Positions 7,392 to 15,390 of a stretch of DNA of 17,675 bases are shown in pieces. Source of the stretch: an uncultured Collinsella sp. (GTDB lineage Bacteria > Actinomycetota > Coriobacteriia > Coriobacteriales > Coriobacteriaceae); the NCBI GenBank assembly GCA_958453575.1, contig CAUDYH010000001.1:1-17675 (forward strand), given 5' to 3'. Both the position numbers and the translations under genes were made by a program. The notes under the pieces were generated by a model. The model was given only the letters and a program-made list of their open reading frames with translations, searched no databases and was not told the DNA's origin. Position 1 is the first letter of the stretch, and each line of letters starts with the position of its first letter.

Positions 7392-8354
7392 ATGAAACTG
7401 TCAAAAATTGCGGCTCTGTTGATGCTGCCCGTGCTGGCGCTGACTCTCGCGGCGTGCTCTGCCCCCAAGGGCGACGCGAAGGATGCCACGAGCGGCGATG
7501 CGCAGATTGCCGAGCTTGTGGCACAAAAGCCGTCGAGCGCCGAGGAGGCGGCCAAGCTGTACCAGCAGCTGCTGCAAAAGGAAAACGAGATCTTTGCGAG
7601 CGATAACGCCCTATGGGAAAAGGTGTTCCTTGCGGCCAACAAAGACACTCCCATGATTGAGGACGGCAAGAACTACGGTGACTTCTTGCTCGATACCATC
7701 GAGGGCGCCAAGGATCAGTTTGCGGCTGACGAGCTTAAGACGCTTAAGGCCGGCGCGCAGCAGGTCAAGGAGATCGAGGACAAGCTCATGGCGCTGGAGA
7801 AGGAGTTCCCCGGATGTGGCAGCACGCCCGGCGAGGGGGAGAGCGTTGATGCCTCGACCGCGGGCATGACCAACGGCGAGAGCGGGGAGACGAAGTTCCC
7901 CAGCTTTAAGGGCAAGGACTTGGACGGCAACGATGTAAACAGCGACGAGCTGTTCTCCAAGAACAAGGTCACCGTCATGAACTTCTGGTTTACCACCTGC
8001 AAGCCGTGCGTGGGAGAGCTGGGCGATCTGGAGAAGCTCAACAAGGAGCTTGCCGAGAAGGGCGGCCAGGTCGTGGGCGTTAATTCCTTTACGCTCGATG
8101 GCAACAAAGACGAGGTGGCTGATGCCAAGGACGTGCTTTCCAAGAAGGGCGTGACGTATAAGAACATCTGGTTTAAGTCGGACAGCGAGGCCGGAAAGTT
8201 CACCTCCAACCTGTACTCGTTCCCGACCACCTACGTGATCGACCAGAACGGTAACATTGTGGGAGAGCCGATCATGGGCGGCATCAACTCCGCTGAGCAG
8301 CGCGAGGCGCTCAACAAACTGATCGATCAGGCACTCGCGAAGAGCGAACAGTAA
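7392..8354 (+). CDS. TlpA-like thioredoxin-fold lipoprotein
   Basis: 320 residues, with GGAGG just before ATG 7392. The signal peptide ends in the lipobox LAAC, with lipid-anchored Cys22. Residues 23-150 form a helical, charged region (KLYQQLLQKENEIF, KEIEDKLMALEKEFPGCG) that I do not match to a named domain. A low-complexity Gly/Ser/Glu linker (about 150-170) leads to a thioredoxin/AhpC-TSA-like domain: MNFWFTTCKPC with active-site Cys203 and Cys206, and SFPTTYVIDQNGNIVG with the cis-Pro loop. It should act outside the membrane as a thiol-disulfide oxidoreductase. No CcdA/DsbD-type reductase is encoded nearby, so the membrane Fe-S protein upstream may keep it reduced (inference). A terminator follows 25 bases after the stop. 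Confidence 0.94.
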   Translation: MKLSKIAALLMLPVLALTLAACSAPKGDAKDATSGDAQIAELVAQKPSSAEEAAKLYQQLLQKENEIFASDNALWEKVFLAANKDTPMIEDGKNYGDFLLDTIEGAKDQFAADELKTLKAGAQQVKEIEDKLMALEKEFPGCGSTPGEGESVDASTAGMTNGESGETKFPSFKGKDLDGNDVNSDELFSKNKVTVMNFWFTTCKPCVGELGDLEKLNKELAEKGGQVVGVNSFTLDGNKDEVADAKDVLSKKGVTYKNIWFKSDSEAGKFTSNLYSFPTTYVIDQNGNIVGEPIMGGINSAEQREALNKLIDQALAKSEQ

Positions 8355-8379
8355 GTCCGTGGGACAGACAACTGAAGGG

Positions 8380-8407
8380 GAGTCGCTGAAAACAGCGACT
8401 CTTTTTT
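8380..8407 (+). terminator. Rho-independent terminator after the thioredoxin lipoprotein gene
   Basis: GAGTCGCTG (8380-8388) pairs with CAGCGACTC (8393-8401) around an AAAA loop, then six T. The rhodanese-like reading frame begins immediately after the T run. Confidence 0.92.
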
Positions 8408-8425
8408 CTGCTTCGGGGTAGCATC

Positions 8426-8578
8426 ATGGGTATACGTCGAAAGGGCACGCAGCTTTTCGTGCATTGCCTGAGCGGTGCGCGAAGCAACCAAGCTGTGAGT
8501 TTTCTTAAGCGTTCTGGGTATGGCAGTGTCAAGAATATCGGCGGCATAAGCGGCTACACGGGAAAGGTGGTGCGTTAG
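8426..8578 (+). pseudogene. Truncated rhodanese: C-terminal half only
   Basis: The frame from ATG 8426 to TAG 8576-8578 encodes 50 residues: FVHCLSGARSNQAVSFLKRS, then GYGSVKNIGGISGYTGKVVR. This is the second half of a single-domain rhodanese, with the catalytic loop CxxGxRS intact. The first half (DVR, GHIPGA-type motifs) is missing. Rhodanese-like reading continues upstream of the ATG to about 8411, where it meets the T run of the terminator, so I infer a deletion joined the 3' part of the gene to the terminator. There is no clear ribosome binding site. It lies 2 bases before the reductase-rhodanese gene. A functional 50-residue product is unlikely, because the active-site loop needs the missing sheet. 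Confidence 0.75.
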
Positions 8579-8580
8579 CT

Positions 8581-10272
8581 ATGAAGGTGGTTATCGTTGG
8601 AGGCGTCGCGGGCGGCGCATCGGCGGCGGCACGTTTGCGCAGACTCGACGAGCAGGCCCAAATTGTCATCTTTGAGCGCACGGGTTTTGTATCGTATGCC
8701 AACTGTGGGCTTCCGTACTACATTGGCGGCGTGATAGAAGAAGAGAGCGCATTGACGCTGCAGTCTCCCAAGGGCTTTTGGGATCGCTTTCGCATTGCGG
8801 TCAAGACGAGTCACGAGGTGTTTGCCATCCATCCCGATTCGCATACGGTCGAGGTTCGCAATATGCTGACGGGCGAGGAATTTGTCGAGACGTATGACAA
8901 GCTCATCCTGTCGCCGGGTGCAAAGCCGATTCGCCCTGCGTTGCCGGGCATCGACTCGGATAAAATCTTTAGCCTACGCACCGTTGAGGACACGCTGCGT
9001 ATTCACAGCTATGTTCGAGAGCGGCGACCGAGCAGTGCCGTCGTGATCGGCGGCGGCTTCATTGGCGTCGAGACGGCGGAGAATCTGTGTGAGCTGGGGC
9101 TCCAGGTGACCCTTCTGCAGCGTCCCGTCCAGCTTATGAACAACCTGGATTACGACATGGCGACCCTTTTGCATACCGAGGTGCGTGAGCACGGTATCGA
9201 TCTGCGCCTCAAGGCCGATGTGACAGGTTTTGAGGAAGTTGATGGCCGCGTTGTCACCCATGTTGCGGGCGATGACCCTATCGGAGCCGATATGGTGCTG
9301 CTTGCCATTGGCGTGGCACCTGAGAGCCATCTGGCGCAAGAGGCGGGGCTCGAACTGGGCATCAAGGGGGCTATTGTGGTCAACGACCGCATGGAGACCT
9401 CTGCTGCCGACGTGTATGCCGTGGGCGATGCCGTGCAGGTCACGCATCAGGTGACCGGCGAGGACGCGGTCATTTCGCTCGCCGGCCCCGCCAACAAGCA
9501 GGGGCGTGTCGTCGCCGATGTCATAGCCGGCATGGACAGCTGCTACCGCGGATCGTTGGGCTCATCGGTTATCAAGGTATTCGACTTGACGGCGGCAAGC
9601 ACGGGACTATCCGAAAAGGCAGCACGCGCGGCGGGAATTGACTGCGACAGCGTGGTCCTGTCGCCCGGTTCGCATGCGGGTTATTATCCGGGTGCAACGC
9701 CCATGACCATGAAGGTTGTCTTCGAGAAGCAGGGATTGCGCCTGCTGGGTGCGCAAATCGTGGGCATCGATGGTGTGGACAAGCGTATCGACGTTCTGGC
9801 GACTGCCATCCAGGCAGGCATGCGCGGCGATAGGCTTAAGGATTTGGACCTAGCATACGCGCCGCCGTATTCATCGGCGAAGGATCCCGTCAATATGGCG
9901 GGCTTTATGATCGAGAACCTCAATCGCGGCATACTGGCGCAGTGGCATTGGGAGGATGAGCCCAACTTGCCACGCGATGGCAGCGTGCAGCTGCTCGATG
10001 TTCGTACGGAAGGGGAGTATGAGCGCGGGCATATCGATGGTTTCGTAAACATTCCCGTCGATGATCTGCGCAATCGCCTGGGCGAGCTCGACCGGGCCAA
10101 GCCGGTCTACGTGATTTGCCAGAGCGGCATTCGCAGCTACATTGCTTGCCGCATTTTGGCGCAGCATGGCTTTGAGTGCTTTAACTTCTCGGGCGGCTAT
10201 CGCTTCTTTGTGGCCGTGACTGAGGCTCGCCGCGGCAGCGCTAACGTTATGCCGTGCGGGCTCGAAAAGTAG
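8581..10272 (+). CDS. FAD-dependent CoA-disulfide/persulfide reductase fused to a rhodanese domain
   Basis: 563 residues. The FAD-binding motif VIVGGVAGGASAAARLRR is at residues 4-21. The single active cysteine is Cys42 in SYANCGLPYYIGG, the signature of the CoA-disulfide reductase/NADH oxidase family. A second nucleotide motif (VVIGGGFIGVE, about 153) binds NAD(P)H, and VYAVGDAVQV near residue 279 is the second FAD contact. A dimerisation domain follows. A rhodanese domain begins near residue 465 (LLDVRT with Asp473, GHIDGFVNIP) with catalytic Cys513 in CQSGIRS. This matches the CoADR-RHD type known from Bacillus and Shewanella (Npsr), which reduces CoA-disulfide, CoA-persulfide or polysulfide. 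The start ATG 8581 has GGAAAGG upstream inside the rhodanese remnant. It is cytosolic, and I infer sulfur or persulfide detoxification or reduction. Confidence 0.93.
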   Translation: MKVVIVGGVAGGASAAARLRRLDEQAQIVIFERTGFVSYANCGLPYYIGGVIEEESALTLQSPKGFWDRFRIAVKTSHEVFAIHPDSHTVEVRNMLTGEEFVETYDKLILSPGAKPIRPALPGIDSDKIFSLRTVEDTLRIHSYVRERRPSSAVVIGGGFIGVETAENLCELGLQVTLLQRPVQLMNNLDYDMATLLHTEVREHGIDLRLKADVTGFEEVDGRVVTHVAGDDPIGADMVLLAIGVAPESHLAQEAGLELGIKGAIVVNDRMETSAADVYAVGDAVQVTHQVTGEDAVISLAGPANKQGRVVADVIAGMDSCYRGSLGSSVIKVFDLTAASTGLSEKAARAAGIDCDSVVLSPGSHAGYYPGATPMTMKVVFEKQGLRLLGAQIVGIDGVDKRIDVLATAIQAGMRGDRLKDLDLAYAPPYSSAKDPVNMAGFMIENLNRGILAQWHWEDEPNLPRDGSVQLLDVRTEGEYERGHIDGFVNIPVDDLRNRLGELDRAKPVYVICQSGIRSYIACRILAQHGFECFNFSGGYRFFVAVTEARRGSANVMPCGLEK

Positions 10273-10283
10273 CGCGCATTGGA

Positions 10284-10337
10284 ATGTGACAAAGTGACAG
10301 CCTCTTTGTCGCATCGGGGATGTTATATGCGGGATGG
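10284..10337. repeat. Dispersed palindromic repeat, copy B
   Basis: ATGTGACAAAG (10284-10294) pairs with CTTTGTCGCAT (10304-10314) around a 9-base loop, then GATGTTAT and GCGGGA as in copy A. It begins 11 bases after the stop of the reductase-rhodanese gene. Apart from this element, the gap to 10493 holds only a GC-rich leader. Confidence 0.75.
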
Positions 10338-10456
10338 TGCGCCATGCGGCGTGCTGTCCCGTTCGTTTTTTGGCGCGGTTCGTTACACTCCTCACTGGTA
10401 TCGGCCAAAAATGAGGATAGAGTAGGACAAACACGCCGAACGTGAACGGCGGGGGA

Positions 10457-10474
10457 GCGGGCGAGCGCGCCCGC
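10457..10474 (+). promoter_or_regulatory. GC-only leader hairpin beside the ABC gene ribosome binding site
   Basis: GCGGGCG (10457-10463) and CGCCCGC (10468-10474) pair around AGCG. The hairpin ends two bases before GAGAGAGG (10477-10484), the probable ribosome binding site for ATG 10494. It could tune translation or simply reflect GC-rich sequence. Confidence 0.35.
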
Positions 10475-10493
10475 GCGAGAGAGGTTGCCGTCC

Positions 10494-13400
10494 ATGCTGG
10501 ATCTCAGAGTTATTTGCAAAAGGTACGTTACGCAGTCGTTTACGCAGGTAGCGCTCGACAGCGTAAGCCTGTCTTTTCGCGATAACGAGTTCGTAGCCAT
10601 TCTGGGTCCCTCGGGTTCGGGTAAAACTACGATGCTCAACGTCATCGGTGGACTCGATCATTTCGATTCGGGCGATCTGCTGATCGACGGCATCTCGACC
10701 AAGGACTTCAACGACCACGATTGGGATGCCTATCGCAATAATCGCATCGGCTTTGTGTTCCAGAGCTATAACCTCATTCCGCACCAGAGCATTTTGGAAA
10801 ACGTGGAGTTGGCGCTTACGCTCGCGGGCGTGGGGCATGCCGAGCGCCGCCAACGTGCGCGCAAGGCGCTCGAGGCAGTCGGTCTGGGCGAGCACGTTGA
10901 CAAGCGCCCGAGCCAGCTTTCGGGCGGGCAGATGCAGCGCGTGGCCATTGCCCGCGCCCTGATCAATGACCCCGAGATTGTGCTGGCTGACGAGCCGACC
11001 GGCGCCTTGGACTCAACGACGTCCGTCCAGGTCATGGATTTGCTCAAGGACGTTGCGCGCGACCGTCTGGTCATCATGGTCACGCACAATCCCGAGCTGG
11101 CGTACAAGTACGCCACGCGCATTGTCAACCTGGCGGACGGCAAGGTCACCGACGATTCAGATCCCTTTGATGCTGCCGAGGCCGCGCGTCGCGAGGCCAA
11201 GCCCACGCGCAAAACCTCGATGAGCTTTGTGACGGCGCTTGGGCTTTCTGCCCGAAACCTCATGACCAAGAAGGGCCGCACGGCCATGACGGCCTTTGCA
11301 GGTTCGATTGGCATTATTGGCATCGCGGCGATTCTGGCGCTCTCCAACGGCGTAAACGGCTACATCAAAAAGGTCGAGGAGGACACACTCTCGAGCTACC
11401 CGCTTACGATTTCCAAACAAGATTATGACCTGTCATCCATGATGGGCGGGAATGGGGCCACGGATGACGATACGTCCAAGAACGAGGGTTCGTCCGACGA
11501 CGGCACCGACGGCAAGGCTCAGGGGACCGATAAGATCCCTGTGGTCACGGCCGTAAAGGATATGTTCGCAAGCGTTAAGTCAAACGACATGACGAGCTTT
11601 AAGGCATGGCTCGATGCCGGTGGCGACGGCATCGATAAAGAGGTCAACGCCATTCAGTACGGCTACGGCGTGACGCCGGTTGTCTATCGTGCCGGCAAGG
11701 GCGATGAGAAGCCTGTCCGGCTGGTGCCCAACGCCATGACCGAGGCCATGAGCGGAGGCGCGAGCTCGGCGGCAACGGTGAGCATGGAATCCATGGGAAC
11801 CTCGGTCTTTAACGAGATGATTGACGACCAGAGCCTGCTCGACAGCCAGTACGATGTCGTTGCCGGCCATTGGCCTACGTCCGCCAACGAGGCCGTGATG
11901 GTGCTTTCGAGCCGCGGAACGGTGGGCGACTACACGCTCTACAGTATCGGCGCGCTGGATATCGATGAGCTCAACGACCTGGTTAACAGTGCCATGACGG
12001 CCGACGGCAAGGTCAAGACGCCCAAGACCGGCAGCGACTTTACCTACGACGATGCACTGTCCACGACGTTTAAGGTGTTGTCGCCGGCCGATGCCTATCG
12101 CAAAAACGAAGAGACCGGCATGTGGACTGACATGTCTGGCGACGCCGACTTTATGAAAGCCAAGGTTGCCGACGGTATTGACGCGCGCATTGTGGGCGTG
12201 GTGCGACCCAACGAGACGGCAAACGCGAGCGCATTGTCCCCGGGCATTGTCTATACGCATGCGCTGACTCGCCAGCTTATGGAGCGTGCTGCCGATTCGC
12301 AGATTGTGCAGGAGCAGCTTGCCCACCCCGAGACGGATGTCTTTACGGGCAAAACCTTCGACGAGCTGCAGGGCGAAGCCAAGCAGGGCGTGGATTTGGG
12401 CGGTATGTTCAGCGTAGACGAGGCGGCACTGAAGAGCGCGTTCTCACTCGATACGTCTGCGCTCTCGGGCGCAGCCGGCGGTATGGACCTTTCTGGTCTC
12501 GACTTGTCCGGGCTGGACATTGACCTTTCGGGTGTTGGGAGGGACATCGACTTTAGTGACATCATGGCCAAAGCGCCGGCCCCAGATTTCTCGGGCATCT
12601 TTGATGGTCTTGAGCTCACGCCTGAGCAAATGCAGCAGGTGGGAGCACTTGCCAACCAGCTGTTTGAGGGCTTTATGCGCTCTGATCAGTTTAAGGCGCT
12701 GTCACCCGAAGATCTTAAGGATGCGTCAAAGCTTGCTGCCGCATTCTCGGCGTATCTTGAGCATGATGCCGCAGCCCAGCAAATCCTGGCCCAGCTCAAA
12801 GCGCTCGGCGGCGATGCCCTGGCCGAGCGCCTGCAGCAGGCGATGACCGACTATGTACAAAAGCAGCTGGCTCCGTATCTGCAGCAGGCTATGGATCAGG
12901 TGATGAAGGCGGTCAGCGAGCAGATTGCGACGACGGTATCAACCCAGCTCAAGGCGGGTGCGGCAGGGCTCACGGACCAAATGGCGACGCAGATGTCTTC
13001 GAGTTTTGCCAACCTGGCGAGCGCCATGCGCGTGGATGCGGGCGCCTTTGCTCGTGCCATCCACTTCAACATGGACGCCGAGGACCTGAGCTCGCTCATG
13101 ATGAGCTATGCCAAGGCGTCGAAGCTCACCTACGACAACAATCTGACCACGTTGGGCTATGCGGACGAGGCGGACCCCATTTCGGTCAAGATTTTCCCGC
13201 GCGACTTTGAGGCCAAGGAGCGCGTGCTCGATTACATCGATGCGTACAACAAGCAGGTCAAAGCCGCTGGTCACGATGAGCAGGCAATCTCGTATACCGA
13301 CTACATGGGCATCATCATGGGCTCGGTGACCGACATCGTGAACACCATCAGCTTGGTGCTCATCTCATTCGTGAGTATCAGTTTGGTGGTGAGCTCCATC

Positions 13401-13748
13401 ATGATCGGCATCATCACCTACATCAGCGTGCTGGAGCGCAAAAAGGAGATTGGCATCCTGCGCGCGATCGGCGCGTCAAAGCGCAACGTGGCAAACGTAT
13501 TTAATGCCGAGACCTTTATCGAAGGCCTCATTGCCGGCGTCTTTGCCATTGTCGTCGTGGTGGCCGTGAGCTTTCCGGTTAATGCCTGGGCGCTTGCGGC
13601 CAAGCAGGTGCCCAACCTGATGAGCCTGCCCGTTCAAGACGCGCTGATGCTCATTGTAATTTCGGTGCTGCTGACGGTCGTTGCCGGCCTGCTGCCGGCT
13701 CGCAGCGCATCCAAGAAAGACCCTGTGGAAGCCCTACGCTCCGAATAA
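10494..13748 (+). CDS. MacB-like ABC transporter, fused ATPase and FtsX-type permease with giant extracytoplasmic domain
   Basis: 1084 residues from ATG 10494, preferred over TTG 10485 because GAGAGAGG abuts the TTG but lies 9 bases before the ATG. The ATPase domain (1-225) has Walker A GPSGSGKTT at 38-46, signature LSGGQ at 142-146, Walker B VLADEPTG at 163-170 and switch His198; this is the LolD/MacB family. A first membrane helix at about 265-286 is followed by some 650 extracytoplasmic residues: an acidic linker (about 311-345), a short LSGLDLSGLDIDLSG repeat (about 665-680) and helical, probably coiled-coil segments (about 786-845). The FtsX-type end (about 945-1084) has three helices and VLERKKEIGILRAIGASKRN. 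MacB is about 650 residues in total, so the outer region is greatly enlarged. Related exporters handle peptides, lipoproteins or cell-wall signals; the substrate here is unknown. Confidence 0.92.
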   Translation: MLDLRVICKRYVTQSFTQVALDSVSLSFRDNEFVAILGPSGSGKTTMLNVIGGLDHFDSGDLLIDGISTKDFNDHDWDAYRNNRIGFVFQSYNLIPHQSILENVELALTLAGVGHAERRQRARKALEAVGLGEHVDKRPSQLSGGQMQRVAIARALINDPEIVLADEPTGALDSTTSVQVMDLLKDVARDRLVIMVTHNPELAYKYATRIVNLADGKVTDDSDPFDAAEAARREAKPTRKTSMSFVTALGLSARNLMTKKGRTAMTAFAGSIGIIGIAAILALSNGVNGYIKKVEEDTLSSYPLTISKQDYDLSSMMGGNGATDDDTSKNEGSSDDGTDGKAQGTDKIPVVTAVKDMFASVKSNDMTSFKAWLDAGGDGIDKEVNAIQYGYGVTPVVYRAGKGDEKPVRLVPNAMTEAMSGGASSAATVSMESMGTSVFNEMIDDQSLLDSQYDVVAGHWPTSANEAVMVLSSRGTVGDYTLYSIGALDIDELNDLVNSAMTADGKVKTPKTGSDFTYDDALSTTFKVLSPADAYRKNEETGMWTDMSGDADFMKAKVADGIDARIVGVVRPNETANASALSPGIVYTHALTRQLMERAADSQIVQEQLAHPETDVFTGKTFDELQGEAKQGVDLGGMFSVDEAALKSAFSLDTSALSGAAGGMDLSGLDLSGLDIDLSGVGRDIDFSDIMAKAPAPDFSGIFDGLELTPEQMQQVGALANQLFEGFMRSDQFKALSPEDLKDASKLAAAFSAYLEHDAAAQQILAQLKALGGDALAERLQQAMTDYVQKQLAPYLQQAMDQVMKAVSEQIATTVSTQLKAGAAGLTDQMATQMSSSFANLASAMRVDAGAFARAIHFNMDAEDLSSLMMSYAKASKLTYDNNLTTLGYADEADPISVKIFPRDFEAKERVLDYIDAYNKQVKAAGHDEQAISYTDYMGIIMGSVTDIVNTISLVLISFVSISLVVSSIMIGIITYISVLERKKEIGILRAIGASKRNVANVFNAETFIEGLIAGVFAIVVVVAVSFPVNAWALAAKQVPNLMSLPVQDALMLIVISVLLTVVAGLLPARSASKKDPVEALRSE

Positions 13749-13779
13749 TGTGACAAAGGGGCAGTCCCTTTGTCACATT
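13747..13779. repeat. Dispersed palindromic repeat, copy C (terminator-like, overlaps ABC stop codon)
   Basis: AATGTGACAAAGGG (13747-13760) and CCCTTTGTCACATT (13766-13779) form a perfect 14-bp inverted repeat around GCAGT. It starts inside the TAA stop of the ABC gene. There is no T run, so it is not a classical terminator. A smaller palindrome, ATTGGG with CCCAAT (13777-13790), overlaps its right end. Confidence 0.88.
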
Positions 13780-13832
13780 GGGGGCCCAATTACCGTTCGG
13801 CACGTTAAGGGTCCCCGCTCCCCGCTTAACAC

Positions 13833-13861
13833 TTGACGAAGAATCTCCATCTTTATATACC
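13833..13861 (+). promoter_or_regulatory. Candidate promoter of the MFS transporter gene
   Basis: TTGACG (13833-13838), a 17-base spacer and TATACC (13856-13861) form a plausible promoter 47 bases before ATG 13908. The -10 box overlaps the CGGTAGG-containing inverted repeat. An inverted repeat of GTTAAG (13804-13809) and CTTAAC (13825-13830) lies just upstream of the -35. Confidence 0.45.
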
Positions 13862-13894
13862 TATCGGTAGGCATATAGGTTGCATTGCCGATAG
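13856..13894. promoter_or_regulatory. Candidate TetR operator in front of the MFS gene
   Basis: The 20 bases 13856-13875 are an imperfect palindrome (TATACCTATC against GGTAGGCATA). A second pairing, CTATCGG (13861-13867) with CCGATAG (13888-13894), overlaps it. The core CGGTAGGCATATAG resembles CGGTAGGTATAGTAG in front of the deiminase gene, which supports a common regulator. Its position over the -10 box would allow repression. Confidence 0.5.
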
Positions 13895-13907
13895 AAACGG
13901 AGTAACC

Positions 13908-15188
13908 ATGACTCTCATCGCACCAGCCGAAAAGGACCGCCCCCGTGAGAGCGGCGCATTTGCTTGGATTGTCGTTATTGCGCTCGGTTTAATGTCTGCG
14001 GGAACAACCGGCACCTACAGCATCATTGCCGGCTCATTCATCGCTCCTGTATGTGAAGACCTGGGCTTTGACTACACTTCTTTCTCTTTCTATTTCACCG
14101 CGATTCTTCTTGGCCTTGCGCTTGGGCTTCCGCTTTTGAGTCGTTTCATTCCAAAAGTAATCGGCAAACCATGGCATATTTGCGTTGAACTCGTCCTTAT
14201 TGCCGCCGGCGCCGCAATGGCGTTCTACACCGAGGTCTGGATGTTCATCGTCTCCGCCGCAGTGATCGGCATCTGCTTTTCGTTCACAACGGGTGTCTGC
14301 ATGTCCGATGTCATTGACCAATGGTTCAGTAAATCGTCTGGTCTTGCCATCGGCCTTGCGTGGGGCGTTAATTCTCTCTGCACGCTGCTATTGAGTCCTG
14401 TCATTACACTGGTCATCGAGCAGCAAGGCTGGCGTACGGGTTACATCGTACTTGCGGCCGTTTCTGCAGCCATGATATTGCCCACAAGCGCATTTATCAT
14501 TCGCCTTAAGCCTTCTGATCGCAATATGCTTCCGTACGGAGAGACTACCTCCGAAACCCATGAGAGCTACAGCGCCGATGAAAAGGAAGATGTCTCTTCG
14601 GGCATGGCGCTCCGCGATGCCGCGAAAACGCCATCTTTTATTCTCTGTGCCCTTCTGCTCTGCGTGGCGCAACTCACCTGCTGCATGAACCAGCTGTTCC
14701 CGACCTATGCAAGCGAGGTCGGCTTCAATCCCATCGTGGGAAGCCTAATGGTTTCGGCGGCCTCGCTCTCCGATATTTTCCTAAATCCCTTCGTAGGCAA
14801 AACATGCGACAAGCTCGGTGCTATTAAAGCAACGGTCGCATGGACGGGAGTCAGCATTCTTTCATTCCTACTTCTCATCTTTGGCGGAAGCAACGAGACC
14901 GTTTCCATCATCGCGGCCGGCGTAAACGACGTCATGTTCGCCATCGTTGGAACTGCAATGCCGATGATTCTCCTCTCGCTCTTCGGATCACGCGATTTTG
15001 GAAGGATCTATTCGATTATTTGCTCAGCGGGCTATGTTGTCGGAGCTTTCGGAATGCCAGTCATGATGAAGGTTTACGGTATGGCAGGGTCTTTCCAAGG
15101 AGTATTCGTCTTCTGTATCATCTGCAACCTTCTGATTGCGACATTTGCTTTAGTTTCCGGTCTCCTCAATAAGACTACCGCGAAATAA
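13908..15188 (+). CDS. MFS transporter, oxalate/formate-antiporter-like
   Basis: 426 residues with about 12 hydrophobic helices and a polar central loop (about residues 205-245: PSDRNMLPYG, then SYSADEKED). I chose ATG 13908 because GGAG lies 5 bases upstream; the longer frame from 13833 would include the promoter and operator. Motifs such as GWRTGYIVLAAVSAA at the end of helix 5 and the WGVNSL segment in helix 4 fit the OFA/monocarboxylate group of major facilitator transporters. The substrate cannot be read from sequence. Its shared operator motif with the deiminase gene, and the nearby TetR regulator, suggest transport of the deiminase substrate or product, for example agmatine, arginine or putrescine (inference; known agmatine antiporters are usually of the APC family). 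It converges on the TetR gene across a long inverted repeat. Confidence 0.85.
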   Translation: MTLIAPAEKDRPRESGAFAWIVVIALGLMSAGTTGTYSIIAGSFIAPVCEDLGFDYTSFSFYFTAILLGLALGLPLLSRFIPKVIGKPWHICVELVLIAAGAAMAFYTEVWMFIVSAAVIGICFSFTTGVCMSDVIDQWFSKSSGLAIGLAWGVNSLCTLLLSPVITLVIEQQGWRTGYIVLAAVSAAMILPTSAFIIRLKPSDRNMLPYGETTSETHESYSADEKEDVSSGMALRDAAKTPSFILCALLLCVAQLTCCMNQLFPTYASEVGFNPIVGSLMVSAASLSDIFLNPFVGKTCDKLGAIKATVAWTGVSILSFLLLIFGGSNETVSIIAAGVNDVMFAIVGTAMPMILLSLFGSRDFGRIYSIICSAGYVVGAFGMPVMMKVYGMAGSFQGVFVFCIICNLLIATFALVSGLLNKTTAK

Positions 15189-15241
15189 CCTGACCAACGA
15201 ACTGCCCTTCAGCCCTGTCATTTGTCTCCGCAAGTTAAAAC

Positions 15242-15286
15242 GAAATTGGGGCCGATTCCAACATAGCTGGAATCGGCCCCAATTTC
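15242..15286. terminator. Long inverted repeat, probable bidirectional terminator
   Basis: GAAATTGGGGCCGATTCCA (15242-15260) pairs perfectly with the 19 bases 15268-15286 around a 7-base loop. It lies between the convergent MFS and TetR genes. T tracts outside the stem are short (TTTCTATT on plus, TTTCGTTTT on minus), so termination is likely in both directions but not certain. Confidence 0.75.
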
Positions 15287-15390
15287 TATTCAACAACTTT
15301 TGCAATCATCGCGAACACGGGTTTCGAACCATTCCGCGACCCCGCAAGTCGTCGCATCGCGCTTGCCAAGGTGCCTCTGTTATTACGCGC

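Noticed and set aside
13747..13779. Palindrome as an ordinary intrinsic terminator of the ABC gene
   Set aside because: The stem is perfect but no T run follows, and two related copies occur elsewhere, so a repeat family explains it better.
15318..15330. GGGTTTCGAACC, resembling a tRNA T-loop
   Set aside because: On the minus strand the TTCGA loop is flanked by a stem with a mismatch at the third pair, and no acceptor, D or anticodon arms could be built around it.
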